From Suillus spraguei (Eukaryota; Basidiomycota; Agaricomycetes; Boletales; Suillaceae): a stretch of DNA of 64,000 nucleotides. Where the stretch lies: contig JABCPU010000034.1 in NCBI GenBank assembly GCA_016800925.1, positions 241,790-305,789 on the forward strand, read 5' to 3'. Positions 12,084 through 22,802 of this stretch are shown here, piece by piece. Below the pieces are notes generated by a model, which did not search any database, was not told where the DNA came from, and saw only the letters and a program-made list of their open reading frames with translations. Position numbers and translations under genes: made by a program. Every line of letters begins with the position of its first letter. Position 1 is the first letter of the stretch.

Positions 12084-12357
12084 TTTGTATGATTGAGGAC
12101 TCTCAAGGTGGACTTGACTGAAGAAGACCGTCGAAATCTTTTGCTGATAAGTTTGATGATCTGAGTTTAATAAAAAATTAAGCACTCTTGGGAAATCTTG
12201 CATCTCAACAGTGTCAACACTGATATTAACGAAAACATTCCCTGAATAGTTTCCTTGAAATTTACTTCAAAACGGTAACTTGCGTAGAATACCATCACGA
12301 AAGTGGGAGTTAATAAAAGTAAATTCCCCTGCTCCTTGTAAAGCACTAGACAAGTGT
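12084..12357. other. 5' flank of GMP synthase
   Basis: AT-rich, with no gene seen. Only about the first 12 bases next to the start codon match the flank of the right-hand exon 1 (51970-51983). The two copies therefore diverge immediately upstream of GMP synthase. Confidence 0.4.
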
Positions 12358-12650
12358 TCACTTCACCGAGTATGACACGCTATCAATGCATCGTGTGCGG
12401 TCTGCATTAGCCTGCCGCAGCGTCTCAACTTCGTCGACGAGCTCTGCCATTACAGGCTCGATGAAGCCAAGACCATGAGGCGCATCAGGGTTGTTACCTG
12501 ATCGCGAGAGAGCAAAGAGACCCTTGGGAGACATGTTTAAGAGATGTTCTATGTGATGCATGAGCATTACAGAAGATTCAAATGTGCTTGACACGTCTCC
12601 ATTGATCACACTATTTTTTACCGGAACTTGAGAGCCGTGAAGGTACTGAA
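12358..12650 (-). pseudogene. Uncharacterised coding fragment
   Basis: A stretch reading HIEHLLNMSPKGLFALSRSG and then GLGFIEPVMAELVDEVETLR on the minus strand looks like conserved protein sequence with a helical end, but I cannot assign it. About 38 bp of it (GLGFIEPVMA) recurs on the plus strand at 15930-15966, fused to the displaced GMP synthase C-terminus. This shows that both loci took part in the same rearrangements. Confidence 0.4.
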
Positions 12651-12654
12651 CAGG

Positions 12655-12905
12655 CGAAGGAAGGGATATCAGAAATGCTCGAGCTTGAAGGAGGATCGAG
12701 ACACTCACATCCTGCAAACAGGGGGCGATAACTTCGATCAATACGGGCTCGAGCTTGAAGAAGAATCAACACACTTACAACCTGCAAACAGTGGGCAAGG
12801 CCTTCGATTAGCATGGATCAAGCTGGAAGGAGGGTTGACACACTCACAACCTGTGCATAATTGAATCAGCATGGCTTGAGCCTGAAGGAGGATCAACATA
12901 CTATG
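12655..12905. repeat. Degenerate ~70-bp tandem repeat
   Basis: The motif gcttgaaggaggatc...acactcacaacctgcaaaca recurs about four times (12686, 12756, 12828 and 12883), with progressive decay. It lies between the fragment above and the XRN1 pseudogene. Confidence 0.7.
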
Positions 12906-12935
12906 AATGGTGGGCAATTTTTATGAGTCTATCAA

Positions 12936-15175
12936 CTAGGTCTTCACGCCCGTGCACCTAGTTAACAGCTGTAGAAGTGTTCCACTTAGCTGTCCCCAGG
13001 ACATAAATGACACATCCCACACAACACCCATCAACTTTGTATTCAACCCAACGACAACACCCTTTGCAGACAACGGAACTCCACCTGAATCTTGAACCAT
13101 AGTAACCCTGTCTCCCAAGGCAAAGCGCTGGTTCTGGAGTCGATAGATAGCGTGCGATGGTTGTAGAACTGCGTGACGAGGGATATTCTTCACAGTGGGT
13201 TTCTTGATTCCAGCTTTGGACCTGGTCTTATTGATGTTATCGGCAACCTGTTCAACTTCTTTGAAAGTGCTCTAAAGACAGTTTTGAATGAAACGTGACT
13301 CGGGATAAATGGCGATTCCATACCTTCGCTAGGCTGTCCGAGAATAGGGAAACTGGCTCAAGATCTCGGACCCTCTTCGATTTGAACCACGACCTTACTT
13401 CCTTGACCCCAGCATCAGCGTGAAAGTCAAAGATGTCTGTAGTGCGAGCCATATCTATCATCCTAGAGATGAGATCAAGGAATTGTCGGGCAAATCCAAC
13501 AGCTTACCGTCGCCCCCTTGGTCCAGACAGGACCAACCTTATATTCACAAATGAGGTCAACTGCCTTCTCGCTAAACTCCCAATAACGACCAGCCTTCCG
13601 TCAGTAGTCAATGACTTTCAAGCCCTTGGCCTCGAACTTGATGCTCAGTCCGAGATTGTTCTTTTGATGATCGGAGGTGAGAACCATGAAGCTTGATGTG
13701 ATTTTGGAGAGCACTCTGGGTAACATTCCAATTGTGGAAGCTGCTTTGAACGATGGCAAGTAGTGCTGTGAAATACGATTATCAACAATAATCTTGAACT
13801 TGTTATTCTCCGTTTTATCTGAAAGGAAGAACTACGAGATGAAAGGAAGAACTACGAGATCATTTAGAAAGATAAATTGTGGTAGGGCATTGTGACATAC
13901 TGCCAGAACAACAGACAAAGCGCTGTCAGTAGTTGAAGACACCTGGGCAGCCACACCATACGCGTGTTCGCCAAGGAAGAAAATGTTCGTTCTGTCAGGA
14001 AATTCCTCCGACAGAGGTGGAGCATCCTTCTTGAGGAACCTGGGATCTTCGGATGCAACTTCTGAAATGACCATCTGGACGGCTTGTTCGAGTTCTCTTT
14101 CGGGTCCTTCGTAGTCTTTAACCAATGCGCCTGGTTCTAAGCGTTTCAAACCTGCACGAATGTGTACAGAGCGAACGTCCATAAAGTACCAGCACACACC
14201 TTTTAGTGGACAGACGTGCACCAGGACATCGACGTCCACCAGTGATCACTCCACATCTCTTCGAATATAGCATCTCAGTCCGCTCAGCTTTTCCCTTCCA
14301 ATGGCTCAAGCTCTGGTGGGAATGCAGATTGGAAACAACCTTCGCCGGAGTACCAGGCACGAGTACCAACTTCTCATACTTGAACAATGAATCGGACACG
14401 GCCGTGACCAGCCCTTCTTGCAAGAAAGGCCAACCGATGAAAGTGCGTTTGCCAACCATTTCCTGGGCGATATCCTCTACCTTGCGGTTTTCGTGAGGAT
14501 TTTGTATGTGAACTGCCATTGACTTGTTGCGGCTTTCAGAACCGTGTACATTGACACCGTGAAGGCCTAGTTGTGCTGTGTGGGGTAATGTACCCACAAA
14601 GGGAATCCAGCGAGGGCTTTTGCACCAAGGCATACACCTTCGCATAGTCCAGGGACGAGATGGAGTCCATCAAGAGTTGGAAGGTCGAAGGATTCCATCT
14701 TACATGTGCAATGATATATAGGAGGGAAGAAATCTGGTAACGATGAAGGATAGACTGTGGACTCTCCAGGACGGAAGATAAATTTGGTACTGGTTCCAAA
14801 CCCATCGCGGCGGCGTTCCTCTGGGGTCAACCTATGTTCTCGAGCTGCACACATGGAACGATGACGAACTACAACCAAAAAGCGGAATTTGCTACTCACA
14901 TTTCATTGCTCGTAACAGCCGCTGCTCATCAATAAAGGGAATCTTAACGATTGCTTCCTATTCTTGCTTCTTTCCATTTAAGTCTTACTCGAATTCAAGA
15001 AGGTAAAAGTCCAATATCGGTGAATTTGGATCGTACATCAGGTCCTATGATTAATTAGTCTAATGCATGACACAGGCCACTGAACATACTTGATATGCTA
15101 TCGGAATATGTTCCATGCTTGCAGATGGGAGGACGCCCATCAGTTGTTCGAAAGGTGACATTAGTAAGGAGACGC
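12936..15175 (-). pseudogene. XRN1 5'-3' exoribonuclease, central and C-terminal part, left copy
   Basis: XRN1 degrades decapped mRNA in the cytoplasm. Read from 15150 downwards, the sequence covers FEQLMGVLPSAS, the linker ending ERRLLRAMKCE-like, then ARLGFHGVNV, MVGKRTFIGWPFLQEGLVTA, GVITGxxDVLVHV, LVKDYEGPE and FFLGEHAYGVAAQVS. These are hallmarks of the XRN1 D1-D3 region. The SH3-like part follows (FALGDRVTMVQDSG, KGVVVGLNTK). The gene breaks off at the FMS segment near 12990, and the long C-terminal tail is missing. A 20-bp tandem duplication (13829-13868) is private to this copy. The direct counterpart is at 58673-60770. Confidence 0.88.
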
Positions 15176-15339
15176 ACTCACAGTGTTGATGTCAATCAGG
15201 GTGCTTCAATATTCGAGGAGTCGAGCGTGAAAATGGCCAGCCAAAGGTTTTGAATCTCCACCAGAGCTTCAAACATACTTTTGATTGAATCTGAGTTTGA
15301 ATACAGGTATATATCACTCTTTTAGACCTCCCATGCCAT

Positions 15340-15910
15340 TGTCTGCTCCGTCGTGTCCTGAGATATAGGGCCGACAGCACCATACCAGACTTGGGGGGGC
15401 GCTTCGGATATGAAGCCTTTCCTGGGTCGTCTGTGATACTCAACTTGTTAATATCATCATGTGGTCAGTTGCGTCCTGAGATATAGGGCCGACATAACCA
15501 TACCAGACTTGGGGGGGCGCTTTGGACATAAAGCCTTTCCTGGGTCATCTGTGATACTCAACTTGTTAATATCATCATGTGGTCAGTTGCGTCCTGAGAT
15601 ATGGGGCCGACATAACCATACCAGACTTGGGGGGCGCTTTGGACATAAAGCCTTTCCTGGGTCATCTGTGATACTTAACTTGTTACTATCATCATGTGGT
15701 CAGTTGCGTCCCAAGATATGGGGCCGACATAACCATACCAGACTTGGGGGGGCGCTTCGGATGTGAAGCCTTTCCTGGGTCATCTGTGATAAATTGTTAC
15801 TATATCATGCTGTCAGTTGCGCCCTGGGATATGGGGCCAGCGGTACCACACCAGGCTTGGGGGAGCACTTTGGACATGAAGCCTTTCCTGGGCCATTTGT
15901 GATGTTCAAC
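15340..15910. repeat. ~118-bp tandem repeat, five units
   Basis: The landmark ttgggggggcgctt recurs at 15391, 15509, 15627, 15744 and 15857. Each unit has a run of 6-8 G and the phrase aagcctttcctgggtcatctgtgat. The array lies between two pieces of XRN1, where it has replaced or displaced coding sequence. The overlapping short plus-strand ORFs here are repeat artefacts. Confidence 0.9.
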
Positions 15911-15929
15911 TATCATCATGTGGTCTGTG

Positions 15930-16230
15930 CCTCATGGTCTTGGCTTCATCGAGCCTGTAATGGCAGACCAGCACCCCTGGTTCAACGTCATCCTTTCCCA
16001 GGTCCTGGTCTGGCCATTCGTTGGGTCCAGTCACATGCGAACAGGTGAAGATCCTGCAACAAGCGGATCATATTCATATTTATATCGAGGAGATTCGCAA
16101 GGCGAACCTCTACAATCAAATTCGCCAGGCCATGACCATCTTGCTTCCGGTGAAAGCTGTAGGCATGATGGGTGACAAGCGCACACACGAGCAGGTTTGG
16201 AGGACGACACACTCTTTTACTGCCTTAACA
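15930..16230 (+). pseudogene. Displaced GMP synthase C-terminal fragment
   Basis: On the plus strand the sequence encodes RHPFPGPGLAIR, then CEQVKILQQADHIHIYIEEI, KANLYNQI, LLPVKAVGMMGDKRTHEQV. This is the C-terminal dimerisation domain of GMP synthase, exactly the part missing from the copy at 10540-12083. It is in the opposite orientation to that copy and about 4 kb away. The first 38 bp belong to another fragment (GLGFIEPVMA, shared with 12440-12485). Several small frame breaks occur, so it cannot be translated as one piece. Confidence 0.85.
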
Positions 16231-16239
16231 TATTTCACA

Positions 16240-16470
16240 AGTAATTGCTCTGGAACGCTACCCACAACCATCAGACGAGTCTCGAGAATTTCAACAGCGA
16301 CTTATGCTGTTGTGTGATACTTGGGATCTTTTTCAGGGCGCCAGGAGTGCTGCTGAGGCTTGGAGGCAGAGGGACAAGGTAGAAAGGGTTGGTAAGAGAA
16401 AGAGGGAACAGGCCGACTCAGGTCCAATACCCACACGTACCACGAGATCCAAAACACGTACGCACTGAAC
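16240..16470 (+). pseudogene. C-terminal fragment of an unrecognised gene, left copy
   Basis: The piece encodes ESREFQQRLMLLCDTWDLFQ, then a basic tail ending TRTTRSKTRTH and a stop near 16466. The same sequence, with more of its 5' part (HITPPFVVINAGPK), occurs at 57890-58225, just behind the MFS gene. The flanking 16470-16605 is also duplicated, at 58230-58370. I do not know the protein. Confidence 0.55.
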
Positions 16471-16604
16471 ACTCCCAACAACCCAGTTTTGTAACAATGC
16501 ACATTTACTAGGGAATCTCAGACGCACACTGTCACCCCGCACAAATGGACTCGGAGGTTCTCTCACTCGCCAAGCACTCTTACATCTCTCGAAACGACCC
16601 AAGA

Positions 16605-18008
16605 CTAAGTTGGAAGGTCGAAGGATTCCATCTTACATGTGCAACGATATATAGGAGGGGAGAAATCCGGTAACGATGAAGGATAGACTGTGGACTCTCC
16701 AGGACTGAAGATAAAGTTGGTACTGGTTCCAAACCCATCGCGGCGGCGTTCCTCTGGGGTCAACCTATGTTCTCGAGCTGCACACATGGGACGATGACGA
16801 ACTACAACCAAAAAGCGGAATTTGCTACTCACATTTCATTGCTCATAACAGCCGCTGCTCATCAATAAAGGGAATCTTAACGATTGCTTCTCATTCTTGC
16901 TTCTTTCCATTGAAGTCTTGCTCAAATTCAAGAGGGTAAAAGTCCAATATCGGTGAATTTGGATCGTACATTAGGTCCTATGGTTGATTAGTCTAATGCA
17001 TGACACAGGCCACTGAACATACTTGATATGCTATCGGAATATGTTCCATGCTTGCAGACGGGAGGACGCCCATCAGTTGTTCGAAAGGACGGAAAGGTTT
17101 ACACAGCTCGAACATGAACGACTTGTCACCAAGGTCGCGTAAATCTTGAAGAAAATGTGAACATAGCACAATGAGGACAGGGAATGTAAAAAGTACCAGA
17201 TATCCGCGGGGCGTGATGGTAATTGTAAAACCAGCCCCAGGAGGCGATCCCACTGTAATAGTGATGCATAACCCATTGTAGACCCTCTGCGTAGCGGTAT
17301 ATCAAGTCGTCCATCTCTTTAGGGTCATCATAGGAGATTCCAAGTTTCTCCTGTCGTGCAACCGGTTGGTCTGACGAACGGTATACAAGGCGGGGACGCA
17401 CCTTGTAATATCCTCTCTTCCATTCGGACATTTTGTCGTTGATGGATTGTTCATGTCGTGCGTCAAAACCCCCACCTTCATCATCATCATCATCCACCAC
17501 AGGGGCCTTGTCGAATTTCTTTGACACTCGATCTACTGCAGCCCTACCTTCTTCATCATCTTCCTCCACATCTTCCTACTCGCTCTCACTATTACTGCCT
17601 CCGTTAGCCTGCTCTGGATCAGTTTCTGCCAAGGGTTCGTCCAAAAATCCTGGGAGCCGCCATGTGACAAGATTTTGATCCTCTTCATCGTACTCATCCC
17701 ATGTAACCGACAGATGCAACTCCTCCGCCAGGGTGCTGATGAACTTCCGTTCCCGAGCGGGAAACGTGTTAGGCATTGTCAGGGCCGCAGTACGGTGCTG
17801 TGAGGGTTTCCTGGGGTTTTGCAATACAAACTGCTGTACTTGATCAAAAATGTCTCGTTGAGGGCGCGTAAGAACTAACATGGACTAATTGTTAGTTGTC
17901 AACAGGAAGAATGGAAAACTGTACCAAGCTTAGCACGCATGCGCGCAAGTTCCATTTCTTCGACGTGTTTGCTCCGCTTTCCTTTGAACCAATTCGAGTC
18001 CACATATT
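16605..18008 (-). pseudogene. XRN1 fragment with R3H-like and linker region, left copy
   Basis: Read from 18008 downwards: YVDSNWFKGKRSKHVEEMEL, an intron, then LTRPQRDIFDQVQQFVLQ and an R3H-like stretch (FPARERKFISTLAEELHL). An acidic linker follows, then MSEWKRGYYK, DDLIYRYAEGLQWVMHHYYS, and FEQLMGVLPSAS. This matches the middle of fungal XRN1. An in-frame TAG sits at 17576-17578 inside the acidic linker. The last part (16612-17080) repeats 14685-15160, so the XRN1 copy contains a partial internal duplication. At 18008 the coding sequence is cut by a transposon end, so the N-terminal nuclease core is absent. Confidence 0.87.
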
Positions 18009-18060
18009 CTATGGTGTACGGTCTTTCGTCCGCGCCCCTGTAGTCGTCCTAGTATGACAT
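18009..18060 (+). mobile_element. Solo TIR end inside XRN1
   Basis: The sequence tatggtgtacggtctttcg and the following ~35 bp match the TIRs of the element at 4177-4949. It abuts an XRN1 exon directly. The same junction is present at 61129, so the insertion predates the duplication. No matching right end is found nearby. Confidence 0.85.
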
Positions 18061-18360
18061 GTAGGATCTGTGGATGGTATGTATGATGCTGTCATTGAAC
18101 GCCTACAACGATGGACGGTTCACGAAAGGGACTTGTATACTTAGCAAGCCGTGTGTCTGCTCTCGCCTGTACCTCCACTCCTTTCCGCTCACTCTGGCGC
18201 CTTCAGGTGTCGTTCGCATATGTTCGAGCCACGTCAGCATTTGCTGACGTGCGCTGGGCAGATGCGTTAAGCACTGGAAAAGGGCTTGTACCTTAAGGGA
18301 GAAGAGGCTAATATCGAGGATGGTTGAGATGATATTATATTTTATTAACTTGACCTATGT
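18061..18360. other. Element-internal or unassigned sequence with hairpin
   Basis: Non-coding. It contains a perfect short palindrome at about 18231-18250 (acgtcagca-tt-tgctgacgt). The first ~145 bp are shared with 61181-61335; the rest is unique to the left copy. Confidence 0.5.
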
Positions 18361-18363
18361 ATT

Positions 18364-18417
18364 CTATGGTGTACGGTCTTTCGTCCGCGCCCCTGTAGTC
18401 ATCCTAGTGTGACATAG
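18364..18417 (+). mobile_element. Second solo TIR end, same orientation
   Basis: A second copy of the same terminal sequence (tatggtgtacggtctttcg...gacat) lies 355 bp after the first and in the same direction. It cannot be the partner end of one simple element. It abuts the Ser/Thr-rich fragment. Confidence 0.82.
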
Positions 18418-18429
18418 GCAATTGCGTTC

Positions 18430-18885
18430 AAAAAATGATTTGATGTTGCAGAGGTGGAAATGGATGTAGATGTAGACTGATAGGATGATGAAGACGATGC
18501 AGATAGGATGATGTTGGGGTAAAGGTGGAGGATGTCACGGTAGGAGAGGACGTTAGAGAGGAAGTGGAAACTGCTGGCGAGGTGAGACCACCGTAAGTCC
18601 AAGCGCCGTCACTGCCTGAGGGAATCTGGAAGGTGAGGGCATCAGTATAGTACACAATGTATAGTTATCTTGAAGCACATTTCTTCGGCCATAGAAACGA
18701 ATGTGCAAACAAAACCACTCACACTTGGACCGTAGTAAGTGAGTGGGAGCTGAAGGGCGGTCTCGCTGGTTACAGTTTGCCCTCCAGCATTTTTGGACAC
18801 GCATAATTTCCTCCTCATGTTAATTTGCATTAAAAAGGGCGATGGCCTGACGGCCGCCACGTAAGTAGCGACCACACCAGACAAG
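18430..18885 (-). pseudogene. Ser/Thr-rich protein fragment, left copy
   Basis: Two exons are visible: one with CVSKNAGGQTVTSETALQLP ending TYYGPS, an intron of about 95 bp, and one starting IPSGSDGAWTYGG and then becoming Ser/Thr-rich (TSSLTSSPTVTSSTFTP). Such tails are typical of secreted or cell-wall fungal proteins, but the family is not recognised. An inverted second copy lies at 53440-53820 with the same intron position. Both ends are missing. Confidence 0.55.
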
Positions 18886-18896
18886 AATGACGCACC

Positions 18897-19400
18897 TTAA
18901 TCAAGAGTAGGAGATGTGTTTTCTTGACATTGGCATCCACGAACAGGAACCCGAACGCCAATCAAAGAGAGCACCAACAAAGAGAGCACCGACCAAAGGG
19001 CGATGGCCGATTTGTCTTTGCCTGCAGGGCCAGATATCCGCAGCATGCCTGGAACGTTGTCCCCAGTGCTGCTGACCCAGTCCGTGATCTGGGATAGGAT
19101 TTCCGTGCGCGTCCCTTCAAGGCATTCTTTTCTGGCATCTAGTCCTGCGCCATCTGCAATATCATACCGCCGAGGCCCGATTTCTTCTAAAAAGGTGTGA
19201 ATATATGCCAAGTGACGAGGACGTTCGAACACTTACCCATATCATGGACATGTATAGCTATGTCATGGACGGGTATGACTACATCGGAAGCAACCTGGTC
19301 CCATAAGCTTTGCATAAGCCTATCGAAGACGTCATTGTACTTTTGAATCGTATCTGTTGTTCCCGAGGTGACGTTCTTTCCGAGTCTGCTCCCTGTAATG
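18897..19400 (-). pseudogene. NACHT (NLR-like STAND) protein fragment
   Basis: Fungal STAND NTPases take part in non-self recognition and cell death. The fragment shows the linker typical of agaricomycete NACHT proteins (ARKECLEGTRTEILSQITDW) and then a P-loop-like RISGPAGKDKSAIA. The Walker A motif has Asp where Gly is expected before Lys-Ser. The upstream exon (DVFDRLMQSLWDQVASDVV...) is the usual region before NACHT. Reading frame is lost soon after the P-loop, and no repeat domain follows. It is a remnant; only its class can be stated. Confidence 0.7.
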
Positions 19401-19720
19401 ATAGTATAAGCTTAAGACGCTCAATAAAGCAACGGCTTATTAAGACTCAAATATTCTTGGTCTCCGAATAATTTTTGATAAAATATTTGACGCATTCACA
19501 GAGTCATGTAAGACAACCGATGGTGAAGTCAGCAACGTGGCGTGAGAGTCCTCCCGGGAGCTGCCGGACAACTCTGGTTCCGGTTTTGCTGATGGCCCCT
19601 TGTTGTACAACTCTCAAGTAAACACGAAACAGCTAGGTCTTAGGTGAGAGATTTTTGCTCATCAATATCATAGGGTTCTAAATATTCCTCTGATCTCCCT
19701 CCTAAAAGGTGCAATCGCAA
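19401..19720. other. No gene recognised
   Basis: A region between the NACHT fragment and the next pseudogene. I see nothing specific here. Confidence 0.3.
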
Positions 19721-20490
19721 ATGGTTGACGGTGCTCGCCTTATTCGGTCTGCAAAGTCTGGTAGTGATTGGACTTTCAACGATCTCATGGCATACAACAT
19801 CACCGTCACGCCTCAGTCGCCTGAACAGTTTTTTCGTCAAAACCATGGAACGCCCTTAGAGGGTGTAGATTCATCCCTCCTTAATCCCAGCCTTAATGAC
19901 GAGAATATCTCAGACGCCGTTTTCGAATATCTAGGCCATCTTGACCTGGCTACCAATGTCACTCAAGAAAGTTTCATTGACGCGTTTGCTCAGAAAACTC
20001 TTCGAATACTCGGCTTCGTTGAACGTGGCTTAATCCTCACCGCACGTCATAATATCCCACTACGGATCTGTGGCGATAACCAGCGAGTTGCCGAAACAGA
20101 TGTGTGTCTGCTCGATCTGCGATCGATGATCTTGCTTGTTTTGCAAGATGACAAAACCGTATTCAGTAGGTCTTATCCAGAACCACAGGTCATTGCAGAA
20201 GCGATTGTCGCGTATCAAGACAACAATGAGAAACGGATCCTCAGATCACTCCCCCCCTTGATGCCATGACTATACTATTCCGTGCATCACTATGGTTGGC
20301 ACTCGACCTATCTTCTATCTCGTCCCTGTCACCGAAGCGCTCAGCAATGCGGTTGCGATTGAGTAAAGTGTTGTGCTGGTACTTCACGTCTTGTCCCTCC
20401 GTCTTTTCAAGTGTCGTATTTCGCTTTAAGTTGACACTGAAGGATGCGCAGAAGTGGGCATGTCCACCATTTCTATCGTCAACGTGGACC
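19721..20490 (+). pseudogene. Basidiomycete nuclease-like family, frameshifted
   Basis: The ATG at 19721 opens a reading frame with FNDLMAYNITV, then RILGFVERG, NIPLRICGDNQRVAETDVCL, ILLVLQDDK and PEPQVIAEAIVAYQ. This matches a large agaricomycete family of unknown function that I know from several mushroom genomes. Its core (D-V-C then L-L-V-x-[DE]-D-K) resembles a PD-(D/E)XK nuclease fold, which is my inference. The frame breaks in a C homopolymer at about 20249-20256, and again near 20275. The continuation (MVGTRPIFYLVPVTEALSNA) is in other frames. This copy is therefore inactive unless the C run is a sequencing error. Confidence 0.6.
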
Positions 20491-20554
20491 TTCATTTCAG
20501 ACCGTGAGCATGCCTTAGATCTTTGTATGTATGCCTATCATTTTATGGCGCTAG

Positions 20555-20990
20555 TCAGCGAGTAAAAGGCTGGAGAGTCATATTTGAATGCGTCAACCTC
20601 GGACTTAAGATCAGAGCTCCACCGATCTGGAGTACATCCCCGAATGGAGTCTGAGGCATGTCGTTGGAGTCGTCTGTAGATCTAGCTAGAATGGAGGCGA
20701 CTCTATCTTCCAGCTGCTGACTCGGTAGGAGTTGCGCCTGAGGCTTCGTCTTCTGGAAGAACTCGCTTAGCTCGTGCAAGTCCTGAACCAGGACTCTCAA
20801 GTCTTCATCCCGCAAACAGGGGCTCTTGGTGGGCATTCTTGCATAGTATCTTTGTATTTCCGTCATGGGTTGTTCTAGAGTTTCGTATTGACCTCTCTGT
20901 CCGGTGCACAGGCCTTGCTGCGGCAGTTGAAAGTAAATAGTTTCTTGCTCCGCCTCGGGATCGACATGAAACAAGAGCGCATGCAAACTT
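20555..20990 (-). CDS. Hypothetical fragment
   Basis: An open frame of about 143 codons, with a Gln/Glu-rich helical section (LVQDLHELSEFFQKTKPQAQ). I find no motif that identifies it. It may be the tail of a gene that extended to the right but is cut off. Confidence that it is a gene is low. Confidence 0.25.
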
Positions 20991-21124
20991 CACACTGATC
21001 AGAATGATATAACTCGGCTGTCACTTGTAATCCTTCCTGCCTTTTCGACGGATATTCTTAGACTCACTCTGTCCTTAGCCTGCATGCATTGTTCTGGCCT
21101 AAGGCCCCATTCACATTTTCGTTT

Positions 21125-21915
21125 GGTGGATTCTGACAGTTTTGGTTGATCTGTTCAGATTCTAGGCTGATATGTGCGCACCTCGAGGATATACAATCTC
21201 ATGTTTCTAAGACGACCCTCGCGAGATGTGAAGGTTCATTCCATTTCATAGATAGACTATTACGAATAGATCCTTTCGATCGCCTTTTCTCATTGTGGGT
21301 GATTGACCTCGGCCTGCGCCGTCTTGAGGTCATATTAGCGTGTACCAGTACCAGCCAGCAAATAGGAAATACCTTTCCAATGGGGTGCAAGAGACGAGTC
21401 AACGTATCGGCAAAAGCGATCTTGAACCGAAGACCATGCGCATTTGCGAAAGACTTGGCTAATAATTCCAGAAACTCGGCTCCCTCCTCAAATGCCTCTG
21501 GCGGCCATACCTAGCTGATACATGAACACAAAAATACAGAGGACAGGATCTCACTCTCAGTTGAACGTGACAGAGCCCTTTCACTAGATGCTTGTACTTC
21601 GTATCGAGGTCTTTCGCCACTTGACCCTTCGTTACAGGCTCGAGCTCGCAAAGAAAACGATCCGTGACACTCACAAAGCTGGCGGATAATTAGTTTGGAT
21701 AATGGTACAGTAACGACGCCATGCTCACCGAACGTTTGCTAAGTGTCCGAGCAGCGTAGCATACAGTTCAGCATTAAGCCGATGATTAGCTGACCATGCA
21801 AGGAGCTTCAAGTCCGGTCTCTTAAACTGCTTGAACGTTGTTTCCTCCAGGGTAAATCCCAGTGCGTCTTTGGACAAAACGGACCAGACGGCAATCTTCT
21901 GGACTATCATATAGT
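21125..21915 (-). pseudogene. PAG1/Furry (cell morphogenesis N-terminal) fragment, left copy
   Basis: PAG1/Tao3/Furry is a very large scaffold protein acting with NDR kinases in polarised growth. On the minus strand I see DALGFTLEETTFKQFKRPDL, LNAELYATLLGHLANV, RFLCELEPVTKGQVAKDLDT and KYKHLVKGL. An intron follows, then WPPEAFEEGAEFLELLAKSF and FADTLTRLLHPIGK. Only about 200 residues of a protein that normally has more than 2000 are present, with flanking introns still visible. Part of it is duplicated at 61336-61891. Confidence 0.8.
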
Positions 21916-22802
21916 ACTGTGAACCCCAGTATCATTCCTCCTGGCCTATAATATGCCATTTGTCACATCGGTAGCCGCTTCACTGTTATCAACCCCTCCT
22001 TCAGCGCTGACTCTGACTCAGACACGTGGGTGTTCAACGGCTACTGTGGACCAGTTCTCCGTCTGAGCAACTTGGTGTTGGGACACCATCGTTGTTTATC
22101 AATACACCCTGCACATGAGTTCCATCCCCACCCCTTCCCCCATATTTACCGCACCATACGCACATTGTGGGGTGGGGTGGAGGCCATGTTAAGTTTGGTG
22201 TGCATACCGAGGCCACTGCTGGCATTCCGACTTACCAGGGCCCTTGCACCATTTGTCTTCCACTACGGATATGCCGTCTCTTTTGGTGGCAGCGACTCTG
22301 GGGATGGATATTTCCTTTCCCTCGCTTATCTGTGATCCTGCAGTCACAGTGATTCCATCACATCGATTCATTTGTCAGTATCCATTTGCTTGCCTTGTAT
22401 CACTCAGCAGCCTATTGTGACTTACCCTTTCATTCATAGGTTTCAAGATGCGCTTCAGTCATGTGCATGAACCCCAGTGAAAACTGGACATTCTGAAATC
22501 TGCTAAAACAGATGTAAATATACGCAAAGCTACTTTGCACCTTACATACCTGGTCTTATCTACGGTACATAATCGACGCGTTTCGCAAACACAACATTCA
22601 GGCTATAGACTGCTTCCTCGTTCCACGCGTTGACTTTGTGTTTAGCAAACGAGAATTACAAGCAGCGCCCGGTCCATACTATGGCTACTACTCGCACACG
22701 TCGTAATGCTCTGTACTCGTCACTAGCGCATGTAGTCCTTGTTGCACTATTGCTGCACCCACCATAATACATACTTTTATGTGGCAGAGTGGGATTTTTT
22801 CT
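21916..22802. other. Unassigned, partly duplicated
   Basis: From about 22165 onwards this is repeated at 62033-62653 with few differences. A minus-strand open frame at 22189-22371 (GISVVEDKWCKGPG...) is kept in both copies, but I cannot assign it. The part 21916-22165 is missing from the right copy, where a poly-C tract stands in its place. Confidence 0.4.

Noticed and set aside
18009..18417. A small complete TIR element between the two ends
   Set aside because: The two ends are in direct, not inverted, orientation, so they cannot bound one standard element.
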